From Streptomyces exfoliatus (GTDB lineage Bacteria; Actinomycetota; Actinomycetes; Streptomycetales; Streptomycetaceae): 64,000 bases of DNA. Position 1 is the first letter of the stretch, and each line of letters begins with the position of its first letter. Made by a program: the position numbers and the translations under genes. Positions 8,721 to 17,340 of the stretch are shown here, one piece after another. The notes under the pieces were generated by a model. That model saw only the letters and a list, made by a program, of their open reading frames with translations, was not told the DNA's origin and did no database searches. Location of the stretch: NCBI RefSeq assembly GCF_000725545.1, contig NZ_JNZP01000015.1:372001-436000 (forward strand). Direction: 5' to 3'.

Positions 8721-8769
8721 AAAGTGATGTGGCGTCAAGAAGTGTCGGAGGTCCGGCCGTCAGCGGTCG

Positions 8770-9729
8770 TCAGGCCGCCAGCGAGCCCGGCAGGATCGCC
8801 CTGGGGCCGAATCTCGCCCGTGCCCGGTCGGCCACCGCCTCGATCCGCCGGGCCTTCTCGTCCGTCGGGTCGAGCGACAGCTGGTGTCCGGCCCCTTCGG
8901 CGCCCGTCAGACCTTCGGCACGCAGGGCGATGCCCCGGACGCGGGCCCGCTGGAGGCCGAAGGAGTCGTGGACGGCGTACGCGAGGGTGGTGAGCGCGAC
9001 CGAGTGCGCGGTGGGTTCGGGCAGGGTGCGGCTCCGGGTGGTCGTGGTCCGGTCGGCGTACCGCACGGTGACGGCGAGCCCGCGGCACACCTGCCCCTCG
9101 GTCCGCAGCCGTGCGCCCAGTTCCTCGGTGAGCGAGAGGAGGGCCCTGCGCTGTTCCGTGCGGTCGGTCTCGTCACGCGGGAAGGCGCGTTCGGCGGCCA
9201 CCGACCGGGAGGCGGCGTGCGGGACGACCGGGGTGCGGTCGACGCCCCGGGCCCGTTCCCACAGGTCGCGGCCGGTCTTCGCGCCGACGAGCCGCTGGAG
9301 TACGGCGAGCGGCGCGTCCGCGACGCGGCCGGCGGAGTCGAGCCCGTAGCCGCAGAGGGTGCGGGCGGTGGCGCGGCCGACGCCGTCGAGGGCGGCGACC
9401 GGCCGGTCGCGCAGGAAGGCCCTGGGGTCCTCGACGACGAGGGTGACGCCGGGCCGGGCCTCGCGGGCGGCCATCCGGGCCAGCATCGGGTTGGGCCCGG
9501 CGCCGATGACGCAGTCGACGCCGTACAGGGCGAGCGCCCTGACCCGGATCACCGAGGCGAGTTCGACCGGGGTCCGGTCGAAGTAACGCAGCGCGCCCCG
9601 GACGTCGGCGAGTGCCTCGCCGGGCGGGGCGGCCTCGACGGTCGGCGTGAACTCGCCGAGAAGATCGACCAGTTGAGGGAAAAGGGCTTCCCCCGTCGGT
9701 TCGAGCCGGAACCGTACACAGAGGATCAT
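8770..9729 (-). CDS. Y-family DNA polymerase homologue, ImuB-like
   Basis: 319 residues. The middle aligns with Y-family polymerases: GAGPNPMLARMAA (finger/palm SxGIAxNKxLAK segment), a helix-hairpin-helix with ALDGVGRATARTLCGYGL, and LWERARGVD. However, the first palm motif (DxDxF) is absent and the second (normally SxDEAxLD) reads PPGEALAD, so two catalytic aspartates are missing. It is also shorter than DinB (about 350-420). Loss of catalytic acids together with a nearby dnaE2 fits ImuB, the non-catalytic adaptor of the DnaE2 mutasome. An active DinB-type enzyme is unlikely. It is divergent from the HTH gene at 9796. Confidence 0.75.
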   Translation of the reverse strand: MILCVRFRLEPTGEALFPQLVDLLGEFTPTVEAAPPGEALADVRGALRYFDRTPVELASVIRVRALALYGVDCVIGAGPNPMLARMAAREARPGVTLVVEDPRAFLRDRPVAALDGVGRATARTLCGYGLDSAGRVADAPLAVLQRLVGAKTGRDLWERARGVDRTPVVPHAASRSVAAERAFPRDETDRTEQRRALLSLTEELGARLRTEGQVCRGLAVTVRYADRTTTTRSRTLPEPTAHSVALTTLAYAVHDSFGLQRARVRGIALRAEGLTGAEGAGHQLSLDPTDEKARRIEAVADRARARFGPRAILPGSLAA

Positions 9730-9749
9730 GTCGCCCTCCTCCGGGGCGC

Positions 9750-9792
9750 GTCAACCAAGGTTGACACGGGAAAGGCGTCAACGTAAGTTGAC
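9750..9792. promoter_or_regulatory. Double operator GTCAAC-N4-GTTGAC overlapping a leaderless promoter
   Basis: Two copies of the same dyad occur: GTCAACCAAGGTTGAC (9750-9765) and GTCAACGTAAGTTGAC (9777-9792), 27 bp apart. Between and within them is a promoter for the HTH gene: TTGACA (9761-9766), 17-bp spacer, TAAGTT (9784-9789). The initiation codon at 9796 lies where transcription should begin, and no ribosome binding site fits between, so the mRNA is probably leaderless. The operators cover both -35 and -10 elements, so a bound protein should repress. The HTH protein encoded immediately downstream is the obvious candidate. Confidence 0.7.
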
Positions 9793-9795
9793 AGC

Positions 9796-10005
9796 ATGAC
9801 CGATGCGACCGATCTCGCCGCACGGGCGGGCGACCGCGACCCACGGGTCGGACTACGGGCCGTCTCCGCCCTGCGGCGACTACTGGAACAGCTGGAGGCC
9901 GTCCAGGTGCGCAGCGCGCGCAACCAGGGGTGGTCCTGGCAGGAGATCGCGGCCGAACTGGGAGTCAGCCGACAGGCCGTCCACAAGAAGTACGGGAGGC
10001 AGTGA
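9796..10005 (+). CDS. Small helix-turn-helix protein
   Basis: 69 residues; a charged N-terminal helix (residues about 10-40) precedes a helix-turn-helix at about 46-66 (WSWQEIAAELGVSRQAVHKKYG), with QEIAAELGVSRQAVHKK the recognition part. It resembles small sigma-region-4 or TrfB-like HTH proteins that accompany a ClpN-domain protein in Streptomyces. Its stop overlaps the next start (TGATG), so the two are translated together. It probably binds the double GTCAAC-N4-GTTGAC operator covering its own promoter; that is inference from position and symmetry. Confidence 0.85.
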   Translation: MTDATDLAARAGDRDPRVGLRAVSALRRLLEQLEAVQVRSARNQGWSWQEIAAELGVSRQAVHKKYGRQ

Positions 10006-10559
10006 TGTTCGAACGGTTCACGAAGGCCGCACGCGCCGTGGTGAAGGGCGCGGCCGAACACGCGGAGCGGGGCGGTGCGACGGTCGTCACCCAGGAGCAC
10101 CTGCTGCTCGCCCTGCTCGACGGGGAGGGCACCCGGGCGACGGAGGCGCTGCGCGCCCTGTGCCCGCCGGACCGCAGGCCGTCCCTGGTGGCCGCCCTGA
10201 CCGACGCCCGGCGCCGGGCGGGGCTCTCCCGGGCGGACGAGGAGGCCCTGGCGGACCTCGGCATCGACGTCGGCGCGATCGTGGCCCGGGTGGAGGAGAC
10301 CCATGGCGAGGGCGCGCTGGCCGGTGACCGCAAGGACTCCGGCCGGCGGTCGGGCCGCCGCCCCTTCTCGCGGGAGGCCAAGGGCATCCTGGAGAAGTCC
10401 CTCCGGGTGGCACTGGCCCGCAAGGACCGCGAGATCGGCGACGAGCACATCCTCCTGGCGCTCACCACGACCGGCGGGGTCGTCGCGGAGGCCCTGGCCG
10501 ACCACGGGGTGACGTACGCCTCCGTCGAGGCGGCGGTCGCCGGCGTGCCGGCGCCCTGA
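10005..10559 (+). CDS. Clp amino-terminal domain protein (ClpN repeats only)
   Basis: 184 residues forming two Clp N-domain repeats: residues about 1-80 (FTKAARAVVKGAAEHAERGG, then VTQEHLLLALLDGEG) and about 115-180 (FSREAKGILEKSLRVALARK, then IGDEHILLALT). There is no Walker A or AAA+ module, so it is not a ClpC unfoldase; such stand-alone N-domains may act as adaptors or as folded ligand-binding modules. ATG 10005 overlaps the stop of the HTH gene by one base. Its function is unknown, but coupling with a DNA-binding protein suggests a stress-responsive pair. It converges on dnaE2. Confidence 0.85.
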   Translation: MFERFTKAARAVVKGAAEHAERGGATVVTQEHLLLALLDGEGTRATEALRALCPPDRRPSLVAALTDARRRAGLSRADEEALADLGIDVGAIVARVEETHGEGALAGDRKDSGRRSGRRPFSREAKGILEKSLRVALARKDREIGDEHILLALTTTGGVVAEALADHGVTYASVEAAVAGVPAP

Positions 10560-10597
10560 CCGCGACGGCTGCCTGAGGCGGTCGCCGAAGAGGGGGC

Positions 10598-13500
10598 TCA
10601 TCCCGCGCTCCCCGGGCTGCTGTGCCACAACTTCCGTCCGCTCGGGGCCCCTTCGCCCGCCGGCCGGAGGTCGGCCCAGGGGTTCATCTCGTAGCCGGTG
10701 GGCATCGTGACGCGCCGGCCGGAGTCGCCGCTTCCGGCGGACGGCGGCGTGGGTTCGGCGAGGCGCTCCCCCACCGCGTCGAGGCCGCCGGAGGCCCGCA
10801 GTCCGGCCAGTTCGGCGAGGTTCCAGGCGGCGGCGCCGACCACGCTGACGCTGCGGGGGCCGCGCCGCTGCACCACGCCCCGGACCAGGAGCAGCCAGGA
10901 GTGGAAGACGGTGTGGGCGCAGCGCTCGTGGGCGTCGTCGAAGAAGGCGAGGTCGACCAGGCCCGTGCCGTCGTCGAGGGTGGTGAAGATGACCCGCTTG
11001 CCGGAGCGGATCGGCGGGGTCTGGGTGGCGGCCTTGGCACCCGCGACGAGGACGGTCCTGCCGTGCGGGGTGTCGCGGAGACGCTGCGCGGAGACGACTC
11101 CGAGCTCGTCGAGGAAGGCGCGGTGGTCGCTCATCAGGTGGCGGGAGGCGTCCATGCCGAGGATGCCGAGCTCGGCGCTGAGGCGTTCCGTCTCGTCCAG
11201 GTCGGGCAGGCCGACGGGGGCGGTCTTCCCGCCCTGGGCGAGCGGGAGCTGCCCGCCGTGGGAGGCGGCTCCCCGCTGGACGCGCCGGAGTTCGGTGAGG
11301 TGGAGGAGGAGGTCACGGCGGTTGGCGCCGAAGGCGTCGAGGGCTCCGACCTGGGCGAGCCGTTCGGCGACGGGGGTGCGGGGGCGGGCCCGTTCCCAGA
11401 AGTCGAGGAGGGAGGCGTAGGGCTGTCCGGCCTCGATGCGGGCGCTCTCGGTCTCGCCGATGCCGTGGACGTCGGTGAGGCCCAGCCGGAGCCCCCACCG
11501 GGCCCCGGAGGATGAATCAGACACCAGTTCGATGCGGTGAGCGACCGCCGACCGGTTCACGTCGAGCGGCAGCACCGGCACCCCGCGCCGCCGCGCGTCC
11601 GCGAGCAGCAGCCGCTTGGGGTACATGCCGGGGTCGTGGGTGAGCAGCCCGGCGTAGAAGGCCGCCGGGTGGTGCGCCTTGAGCCAGGCGGACTGGTACG
11701 TCGGGACGGCGAAGGCCACCGCGTGCGCCTTGCAGAAGCCGTACGAGCCGAAGGCCTCCACGATCTCCCAGGTCCGGGCGACGACCTCGTCCGCGTATCC
11801 GCGCCCCGAGGCCTGCCGGGTGAACCAGAGCTTGATCCGGCCCTGCAGTTCGGGGTCCGAGAGCGCGCGCCGCACCTGGTCGGCCTCGTCGCGGCGGCAG
11901 CCGGTCATGATCCGGACGATCTCGATGATCTGCTCGTGGAAGACGACCACGCCGTACGTCTCCCTCAGCGTCTCCTCCAGGTCGGGGTGCGGGTAGCGGA
12001 CGGGGGCGCGGCCGTGCCGGGCCTCGATGAAGGGGCGGACCATGTCGGCGGCGACCGGGCCCGGCCGGAAGAGCGAGATGTCGACGACGAGGTCGTGGAA
12101 GGTCGCGGGCTGGAGCCGGCCGACCAGGTCGCGCTGGCCCGGCGACTCGATCTGGAAGCAGCCGAGGGTCTCGGTGGAGCGGATGAGCCGGTACGTCTCG
12201 GGGTCGCCCTCCGGTACCGCGTCGATGTCCGGACGGGTCCCGGTGGCCCGCTCGACCTCGGCGACGGCGTGCGCCATCGCCGACTGCATCCGCACCCCGA
12301 GGACGTCGAGCTTGAGCAGCCCGAGGTCCTCCACGTCCTCCTTGTCGAACTGGGACATGGGGAAGCCCTCGCCGCTGGTGGGGACCACGGGGGTGCGGCC
12401 GAGCAGCGAGGCGTCCGAGAGCAGCACTCCGCAGGGGTGCATGGCGATGCCGCGCGGGAGGGCGTCGAGCGCCTCGACCAGCTCCCAGAGCCTGCCGTAC
12501 TTCTGCTTCTCCCCCGCGAGCGCGCGCAGCTCGGGCAGTTCGTCGAGGGCGGCGAGCGCGTCCCTGGCCCGGATGTGCGGGAAGGCCTTGGCGATCCGGT
12601 CGGTCTCGGCCGGGTCCAGGGAGAGGGCCGCGCCCACGTCCCGTACCGCGTGGCGGACCCGGTAGGTCTCGGGCATGGAGACGGTGGCGACGCGGGCGGT
12701 GCCGAAGCGGTCGATGATCGCCCGGTAGACCTCCAGGCGGCGGGCGGACTCCACGTCGATGTCGATGTCGGGCAGGACGGTGCGGCGCTTGGAGAGGAAG
12801 CGTTCCATCAGCAGGCCGTGCTCGACCGGGTCGGCATGGGCGATGCCGAGCAGGTGGTTGACGAGGGAGCCGGCGCCCGAGCCGCGGGCGGCGACCCGGA
12901 TGCCCATGCCCCGTACGTCGTCGACGACCTGGGCGACCGTCAGGAAGTAGGCGGCGAAGCCGTGGTGCGCGATGACGTCCAGCTCGCGGTGCATCCGGTC
13001 CCAGTAGCCGCGCCGCTTCTCGTACCCCTTCAGGATCATGCCGGCGGCGGCCCGGGAGGCGAGGACGCGCTGGGCGGTGCGGTGCTCGGCGCCGACGAGG
13101 TGGGGTTCGGGGAAGTGGGCGGAGCCGATGCCGAGGTCGTCCTCGGGGTCGACCAGGCAGGCGGCGGCGACCGCCGCGGTCTGGTCGAGGAGCCGGTGGG
13201 CGGTGTCCCTGCGGAAGCCGGCGGCCTCGACGATCCGCTCGGCGGCGGCCGTCATCCCGTCGGGGCCTTCGGCGCCCTTGAGCCAGGCCTGGCCGCTGTC
13301 GAGCTCCCTGCGGGGGTCGATGGGGACAAGGCGGCGGGCGGAGTCCAGGACGTCGGCCACCGGGCCCTGGCCGGAATCGGCGTAGCGGACGGCGTTGCTC
13401 AGGACGGGCCGGACGCCGTGTTCGGCGGCGAAGCCGACGGTACGGGCGGCGAGCCGCAGGGAGCCGGGGCCCGTGCCGGTGCGGCCGTGGTCGACGGCCG

Positions 13501-14059
13501 TCAGGCGCAGCGCGTCGCCGTACCGCTCGCGCCAGGGGGCGAGCAGCCGGGCGGCCCGGTCGGGGCGGCCGGCGGCGAGGGCGCGGCCGACGTCGGAGGC
13601 GGGGCCGAGCAGGACGAACACGTCGTCGCCCAGGGCGGACCAGGGCAGCAGGGGCTGCTGCCCGCCTCCGGCGTGGGCGGCGGTGATCATGGCGCAGAGG
13701 GAGGCCCAGCCGGTACGGGAGCGGGCGAGGAAGAGGGCGCGGGGCGCGGACTCGTCGACGAAGGCCCCGCCCCGCACCGGCACCCGCCGTACGTCCTGCG
13801 CGCGCCCGGGACCGCCGGGCCCGGGCGCCGATCCGGGCGCCTGCGCCTCGTACGCCAGGTCCACGCCGAACAGGGGGCGGATGCCCTCCTTCGCGCAGGC
13901 CTTGGCGAAGCGGATGGTGCCGGAGAGGGTGTCGCGGTCGGTCAGGGCGAGCGCGTCCATGCCGCGCTCGGCGGCGCGGGCGGCAAGGCGTCCGGGGTGG
14001 GAGGCGCCGTAGCGCAGGGAGTAGCCCGACGCGGTGTGCAGGTGCGTGAAACCCGGCAT
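10598..14059 (-). CDS. dnaE2: Error-prone DNA polymerase III alpha subunit DnaE2
   Basis: 1153 residues. N-terminal PHP domain (FTHLHTASGYS near residues 3-13, ALTDRDTLSG near 40). The C-family polymerase palm contains LPDIDIDVES with the catalytic aspartates, followed by finger motifs (FQIESPGQRDL; YPHPDLEETLRETYGV). Then come a helix-hairpin-helix region (DVHGIGETESARIEAG) and a C-terminal OB fold (KRVIFTTLDDGTGLVDL). Overall length and order fit DnaE2 rather than the replicative DnaE1 (about 1180). It performs mutagenic translesion synthesis with ImuB-type partners after DNA damage. ATG 14057-14059 is preceded by GGGAGG; the frame extends eight codons further without a better site. A LexA-like box lies 73 bp upstream. 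Confidence 0.95.
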   Translation of the reverse strand: MPGFTHLHTASGYSLRYGASHPGRLAARAAERGMDALALTDRDTLSGTIRFAKACAKEGIRPLFGVDLAYEAQAPGSAPGPGGPGRAQDVRRVPVRGGAFVDESAPRALFLARSRTGWASLCAMITAAHAGGGQQPLLPWSALGDDVFVLLGPASDVGRALAAGRPDRAARLLAPWRERYGDALRLTAVDHGRTGTGPGSLRLAARTVGFAAEHGVRPVLSNAVRYADSGQGPVADVLDSARRLVPIDPRRELDSGQAWLKGAEGPDGMTAAAERIVEAAGFRRDTAHRLLDQTAAVAAACLVDPEDDLGIGSAHFPEPHLVGAEHRTAQRVLASRAAAGMILKGYEKRRGYWDRMHRELDVIAHHGFAAYFLTVAQVVDDVRGMGIRVAARGSGAGSLVNHLLGIAHADPVEHGLLMERFLSKRRTVLPDIDIDVESARRLEVYRAIIDRFGTARVATVSMPETYRVRHAVRDVGAALSLDPAETDRIAKAFPHIRARDALAALDELPELRALAGEKQKYGRLWELVEALDALPRGIAMHPCGVLLSDASLLGRTPVVPTSGEGFPMSQFDKEDVEDLGLLKLDVLGVRMQSAMAHAVAEVERATGTRPDIDAVPEGDPETYRLIRSTETLGCFQIESPGQRDLVGRLQPATFHDLVVDISLFRPGPVAADMVRPFIEARHGRAPVRYPHPDLEETLRETYGVVVFHEQIIEIVRIMTGCRRDEADQVRRALSDPELQGRIKLWFTRQASGRGYADEVVARTWEIVEAFGSYGFCKAHAVAFAVPTYQSAWLKAHHPAAFYAGLLTHDPGMYPKRLLLADARRRGVPVLPLDVNRSAVAHRIELVSDSSSGARWGLRLGLTDVHGIGETESARIEAGQPYASLLDFWERARPRTPVAERLAQVGALDAFGANRRDLLLHLTELRRVQRGAASHGGQLPLAQGGKTAPVGLPDLDETERLSAELGILGMDASRHLMSDHRAFLDELGVVSAQRLRDTPHGRTVLVAGAKAATQTPPIRSGKRVIFTTLDDGTGLVDLAFFDDAHERCAHTVFHSWLLLVRGVVQRRGPRSVSVVGAAAWNLAELAGLRASGGLDAVGERLAEPTPPSAGSGDSGRRVTMPTGYEMNPWADLRPAGEGAPSGRKLWHSSPGSAG

Positions 14060-14131
14060 GGCGCACCTCCCGCACTCCCGCATCGATTCGTACGTATGTT
14101 CCCACCCCCTGTTTCTTCACCTTAACCCATT

Positions 14132-14147
14132 TCGAACGTCCGTACGA
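14132..14147. promoter_or_regulatory. LexA-type SOS box upstream of dnaE2
   Basis: TCGAACGTCCGTACGA matches the actinobacterial LexA/SOS consensus TCGAAC-N4-GTTCGA at 11 of 12 fixed positions (one mismatch in the right arm). It lies 73 bp before the dnaE2 start and 83 bp before the divergent membrane-protein gene at 14230. DnaE2 is LexA-controlled in mycobacteria, so repression of dnaE2 is the expected role; an effect on the divergent gene is possible. Confidence 0.75.
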
Positions 14148-14229
14148 TAAGCCGGGCGGACCTGCCCTCCGTCAGCCATTCGGACCCATCCCACCTGCGG
14201 GAACATCCCCTTCCCCGGAGCGTGGGGGC

Positions 14230-15267
14230 ATGAGTCTCGTCGATGAACTGAAAAGCGCCGTCACCCCCCGAGCAGCCCTGCTCGTCGTCGGCGTCTTCGC
14301 CCTCCAGCTCCTGTTCATCGCCTCGTACGTCGGGGCCCTGCACCACCCCAAGCCGCGGGACGTGCCCTTCGGCGTCGTCGCGCCACCCCAGGTCTCGGCC
14401 CAGCTCGTCGGGCGGCTGGAGAAGCTCCCCGGCGACCCGCTCGACCCCCGCACGGTCACCGACGAGGCCGCGGCACGGCAGCAGATCCTGAACCGGGACA
14501 TCGACGGCGCCCTGATCGTCGCCCCGACCGGCCGCACCGACACCCTGCTCGTCGCCTCCGGCGGCGGCACCGTGCTCTCCTCCGCCCTGCAGACGATCTT
14601 CACGCAGGTGGAGGGAGCCCAGCAGCGCACCGTGCGGACGGTCGACGTGGCCCCGGCCTCGGCGGAGGACTTCGACGGGCTCTCGGCCTTCTACCTGGTC
14701 GTCGGCTGGTGCGTCGGCGGCTACATCTGCGCCGCGATCCTGGCGATCAGCGCGGGCTCCCGGCCCGCGAACCGCGAACGCGCGATCATCCGTCTCGGCG
14801 CGCTCGCGGTCTACTCGATCCTCGGCGGCCTCGGCGGCGCGATCATCGTCGGCCCGATCCTGGGCGCCCTGCCCGGCAGCGTCGCCGCCCTGTGGGGGCT
14901 CGGCGCCCTGGTCGTCTTCGCCGTCGGCAGCGCCACCCTCGCCCTGCAGTCGGTCTTCGGGATCGTCGGCATCGGCCTGGCGATCCTGCTGATCGTGATC
15001 GCGGGCAACCCCAGCGCCGGCGGCGCCTTCCCGCTGCCGATGCTGCCCCCGTTCTGGAACGCGATCGGCCCGGCCCTGCCGCCGGGCGCGGGCACCTGGG
15101 CGGCGCGCTCGATCGCGTACTTCAAGGGCAACGACATGACCGGCTCGATGCTGGTCCTCTCCGCCTGGGCGGTCGTCGGCGCGGCGGTCACCCTGGTGAT
15201 GTCCTCGCTGAAGCGCAAGCCCGAGTCGGAGCCGATCGCGGGGGAGCTGGACGAGGTCCGCGCGTAG
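14230..15267 (+). CDS. ABC-2-type / DUF3533-like membrane protein
   Basis: 345 residues. One N-terminal membrane span (ALLVVGVFALQLLFIASYV) is followed by an external domain of about 130 residues with a repeated pattern typical of the YhgE/Pip or DUF3533 permease class (GVVAPPQVSAQL, IDGALIVAPTG), then five more spans from about residue 155 (AFYLVVGWCVGGYICAAILA, LGGLGGAIIVGPILG, and others). This is the topology of export permeases without an attached ATPase. Substrate unknown. GGGGG lies just before ATG 14230. A strong hairpin terminator follows. Confidence 0.75.
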   Translation: MSLVDELKSAVTPRAALLVVGVFALQLLFIASYVGALHHPKPRDVPFGVVAPPQVSAQLVGRLEKLPGDPLDPRTVTDEAAARQQILNRDIDGALIVAPTGRTDTLLVASGGGTVLSSALQTIFTQVEGAQQRTVRTVDVAPASAEDFDGLSAFYLVVGWCVGGYICAAILAISAGSRPANRERAIIRLGALAVYSILGGLGGAIIVGPILGALPGSVAALWGLGALVVFAVGSATLALQSVFGIVGIGLAILLIVIAGNPSAGGAFPLPMLPPFWNAIGPALPPGAGTWAARSIAYFKGNDMTGSMLVLSAWAVVGAAVTLVMSSLKRKPESEPIAGELDEVRA

Positions 15268-15277
15268 GACCCACGCA

Positions 15278-15305
15278 GATGGCCCCCGCCGAAGCGGGGG
15301 CCATC
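15278..15305. terminator. Hairpin terminator after the DUF3533-like gene
   Basis: GATGGCCCCCGC (15278-15289), loop CGAA, and GCGGGGGCCATC (15294-15305) make a perfect 12-bp stem. It lies 11 bp after the stop at 15267 and 28 bp before the end of the convergent protease gene, so it can serve both strands. Confidence 0.85.
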
Positions 15306-15332
15306 GGTCCGGGGGATCAGGGGATCAGGGGA

Positions 15333-16226
15333 TCAGTAGACGCTGACCCCGTACGCGCTCAGCGCCTCCGTCACGGGCTGGAAGAACGTCGTTCCGCCCG
15401 AGGAGCAGTTGCCGCTGCCGCCGGAGGTGAGTCCGATGGCGCGGCTGCCGGAGTAGAGCGGGCCGCCGGAGTCGCCGGGCTCGGCGCACACGTTCGTGCG
15501 GATCATGCCGTAGACGATGTCCCCGCCGCCGTAGTTCACGGTGGCGTTGAGGCCGGTCACCGAGCCGCTGTGGGTGCCGGTGGTGGAGCCGCGGCGGGTG
15601 ACCGACATGCCGACCGTGGCGTTGGCGGCGCTGGTGATGTCGACGCTGCCGACGGTGCCGGACTTGGTGACCGTGCTGTTGGTGTAGCGGACGATCCCGT
15701 AGTCGTTGACCGGGAAGCTCGATCCGGCCGTGGAGCCGAGGACCGTCGAGCGGGAGGAGTTGGAGTACCAGGTCCCGGCCCCGTCGGTGCAGTGACCGGC
15801 GGTGAGGAAGTAGTACGTCCCCGCGCTGTCACGGACGTTGAAGCCGAGCGAGCAGCGCCAGCCGGCGTCGGCGTAGATCGCGTCGCCGCCGGAGATCAGC
15901 TTGGTGAACTTCCCGGGGGTCCGCTCGACGCGGATCGCGCCGGCGTTGGCCCCCGCCTGCTGCCTGATCTTCGCGATCTCGGCCGGGGAGACGGTGGAGT
16001 CGGCGGTGACGACGACCTTCCCGCCGGCGGTGTCGACGTGCCAGGCGGTGCCCGCCACGTCGGCGGCGAGCACGGCGTCGCTCGCGGCGGAGAGCTGGGA
16101 GGCGCCGAAGGTCTGCGTCGTGCCCGCGCTCGCCGTCGGGACGGCCAGGGCCGCGGCGGCGGCGAGCCCGGCGGTGACGGCGAGCGTCCGGATCGTACGG
16201 GTGCGGGTGGTGCGCTGGTTCCTCAC
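15333..16226 (-). CDS. S1 family serine protease (streptogrisin/alpha-lytic type)
   Basis: 297 residues as a pre-pro-protease. Signal peptide about 1-34 (ending ASA). A pro-domain of about 80 residues ([20 protein letters not shown]) of the alpha-lytic inhibitor-foldase type precedes the mature enzyme, which begins near [15 protein letters not shown]. Catalytic triad: His145 (TAGHC), Asp175 (NDYGIVRY), Ser253 ([10 protein letters not shown]). Cysteines around the histidine and serine (C125/C146, C247/C274) are those used for disulfides in streptogrisins. GTG 16224-16226 follows AGGAGG. Shares most of its sequence with the next gene upstream, a tandem duplicate. Confidence 0.93.
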   Translation of the reverse strand: MRNQRTTRTRTIRTLAVTAGLAAAAALAVPTASAGTTQTFGASQLSAASDAVLAADVAGTAWHVDTAGGKVVVTADSTVSPAEIAKIRQQAGANAGAIRVERTPGKFTKLISGGDAIYADAGWRCSLGFNVRDSAGTYYFLTAGHCTDGAGTWYSNSSRSTVLGSTAGSSFPVNDYGIVRYTNSTVTKSGTVGSVDITSAANATVGMSVTRRGSTTGTHSGSVTGLNATVNYGGGDIVYGMIRTNVCAEPGDSGGPLYSGSRAIGLTSGGSGNCSSGGTTFFQPVTEALSAYGVSVY

Positions 16227-16274
16227 TTCTCGTTCCTCCTGAGTGGGGGGAAGGTGCGGATCGGTGCGCGGGGA

Positions 16275-17141
16275 TCAGTAGAGGCTGACCCGGTACTTGG
16301 CGAGCGCCTCGGGCACCGGCTGGTAGAAGGTGGTGCCGCCGGTGGAGCAGTTGCCGCTGCCGCCGGAGGTGAGGCCGAGCGCCTTGGTGCCGTCGTAGAG
16401 CGCGCCGCCGGAGTCGCCGGGCTCGGCGCAGACGTTGGTCTGGATCATGCCGCGGACGGTGCCGCCGCCGGAGTAGTGCACGGTGGCGTCGAGGCCGGTG
16501 ACGGTGCCGCTGCGGGTGCCGGTGGTGGAGCCGGAGCGCTTGACGGGCTCCCCCACGTAGGCGTCGGCGGCGGTGAAGCCCCCGGTGTGGGCGAGCGAGG
16601 CGTTGTCGTAGCGGACGAGCGCGTAGTCGTTGCCGGGGAAGCTGGACCCGACGGTGGCGCCGATCAGGGTGGACTGCGCCGAGTTGGCGTACCAGGTCTT
16701 CACGACGTTGCCGCAGTGGCCGGCGGTGAGGAAGTAGTACGTGCTGCCGCTGCGCACGTTGAAGCCGAGCGAACAGCGGTAGCCGCTGCCGTAGATGGCG
16801 TCGCCCGCGCCGAGCAGGGGCTTGAAGACGCCGGGGGTGCGCTGGACGTGGAGGGCTCCGGCGTCGGCACCGGCCGCCGCGCGGATCTTCGCGATCCCCG
16901 CGTCGGTGACGGTGGAGTCGGCGGTGACGACGACCCGGCCGGCCGCTCTGTCCACGTACCAGGCGGTGCCGCCGACCCCTGCGGCGTCGACGGCGGCGTC
17001 GGCGCGGGCGAGCTGGGCGGCTCCGGCCGGGCCGGGGGCGGGGGCGGCCTGGGCTCCGGGGAGTCCGATGGCCGTCACGGCCGCGATTCCGGCGACGAGG
17101 GCGAGCAGACGGGTGCGGGTGTTCCTCACTGTGCTCCTCAC
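16275..17141 (-). CDS. S1 family serine protease, tandem paralogue
   Basis: 288 residues, with the same pre-pro layout as the neighbouring protease. Signal peptide to about residue 32; the pro-domain contains [20 protein letters not shown]; the mature domain begins near [14 protein letters not shown]. Triad: His142 (TAGHC), Asp172 (NDYALVRY), Ser244 (GDSGGALYD). GTG 17139-17141 is preceded by AAGGAG; a second GTG four codons later (17127-17129) is preceded by GAGGAG and aligns better with the start of the paralogue, so either may be used. It is 48 bp from the downstream protease and probably co-transcribed with it. Mature specificity cannot be assigned. Confidence 0.93.
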   Translation of the reverse strand: MRSTVRNTRTRLLALVAGIAAVTAIGLPGAQAAPAPGPAGAAQLARADAAVDAAGVGGTAWYVDRAAGRVVVTADSTVTDAGIAKIRAAAGADAGALHVQRTPGVFKPLLGAGDAIYGSGYRCSLGFNVRSGSTYYFLTAGHCGNVVKTWYANSAQSTLIGATVGSSFPGNDYALVRYDNASLAHTGGFTAADAYVGEPVKRSGSTTGTRSGTVTGLDATVHYSGGGTVRGMIQTNVCAEPGDSGGALYDGTKALGLTSGGSGNCSTGGTTFYQPVPEALAKYRVSLY

Positions 17142-17273
17142 AATTCTCCTTCTGGGAAAAGCGGAGGGGCCCGTGGATGGCGGGCCCGCGAAGCGCCGCC
17201 AGGTGACGTGTTCCTGACATGCACCGTCAGCGATAGTGGCCCCCTCGGAGCGGACGCACAAGACCGCCGAACG

Positions 17274-17311
17274 GACGGATGCCCCCGCCGTCCCGGCCGG
17301 GGGCACCCGTC
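17274..17311. terminator. Hairpin terminator downstream of the LLM/DUF1684 operon
   Basis: The arms GACGGATGCCCCCG (17274-17287) and CGGGGGCACCCGTC (17298-17311) pair over 14 positions with one mismatch and a 10-base loop. It lies 30 bp beyond the stop of the DUF1684 gene (minus strand) and before the protease promoter, so it closes the long minus-strand operon. Confidence 0.8.
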
Positions 17312-17340
17312 ATCGGTGTCGCATCGGGTCGAAGCCCTGC

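Noticed and set aside
11537..14125. 862-codon plus-strand frame inside dnaE2
   Set aside because: Shadow of dnaE2: no recognisable motif and a Val/Gly/Asp/Glu composition typical of GC-rich antisense frames.
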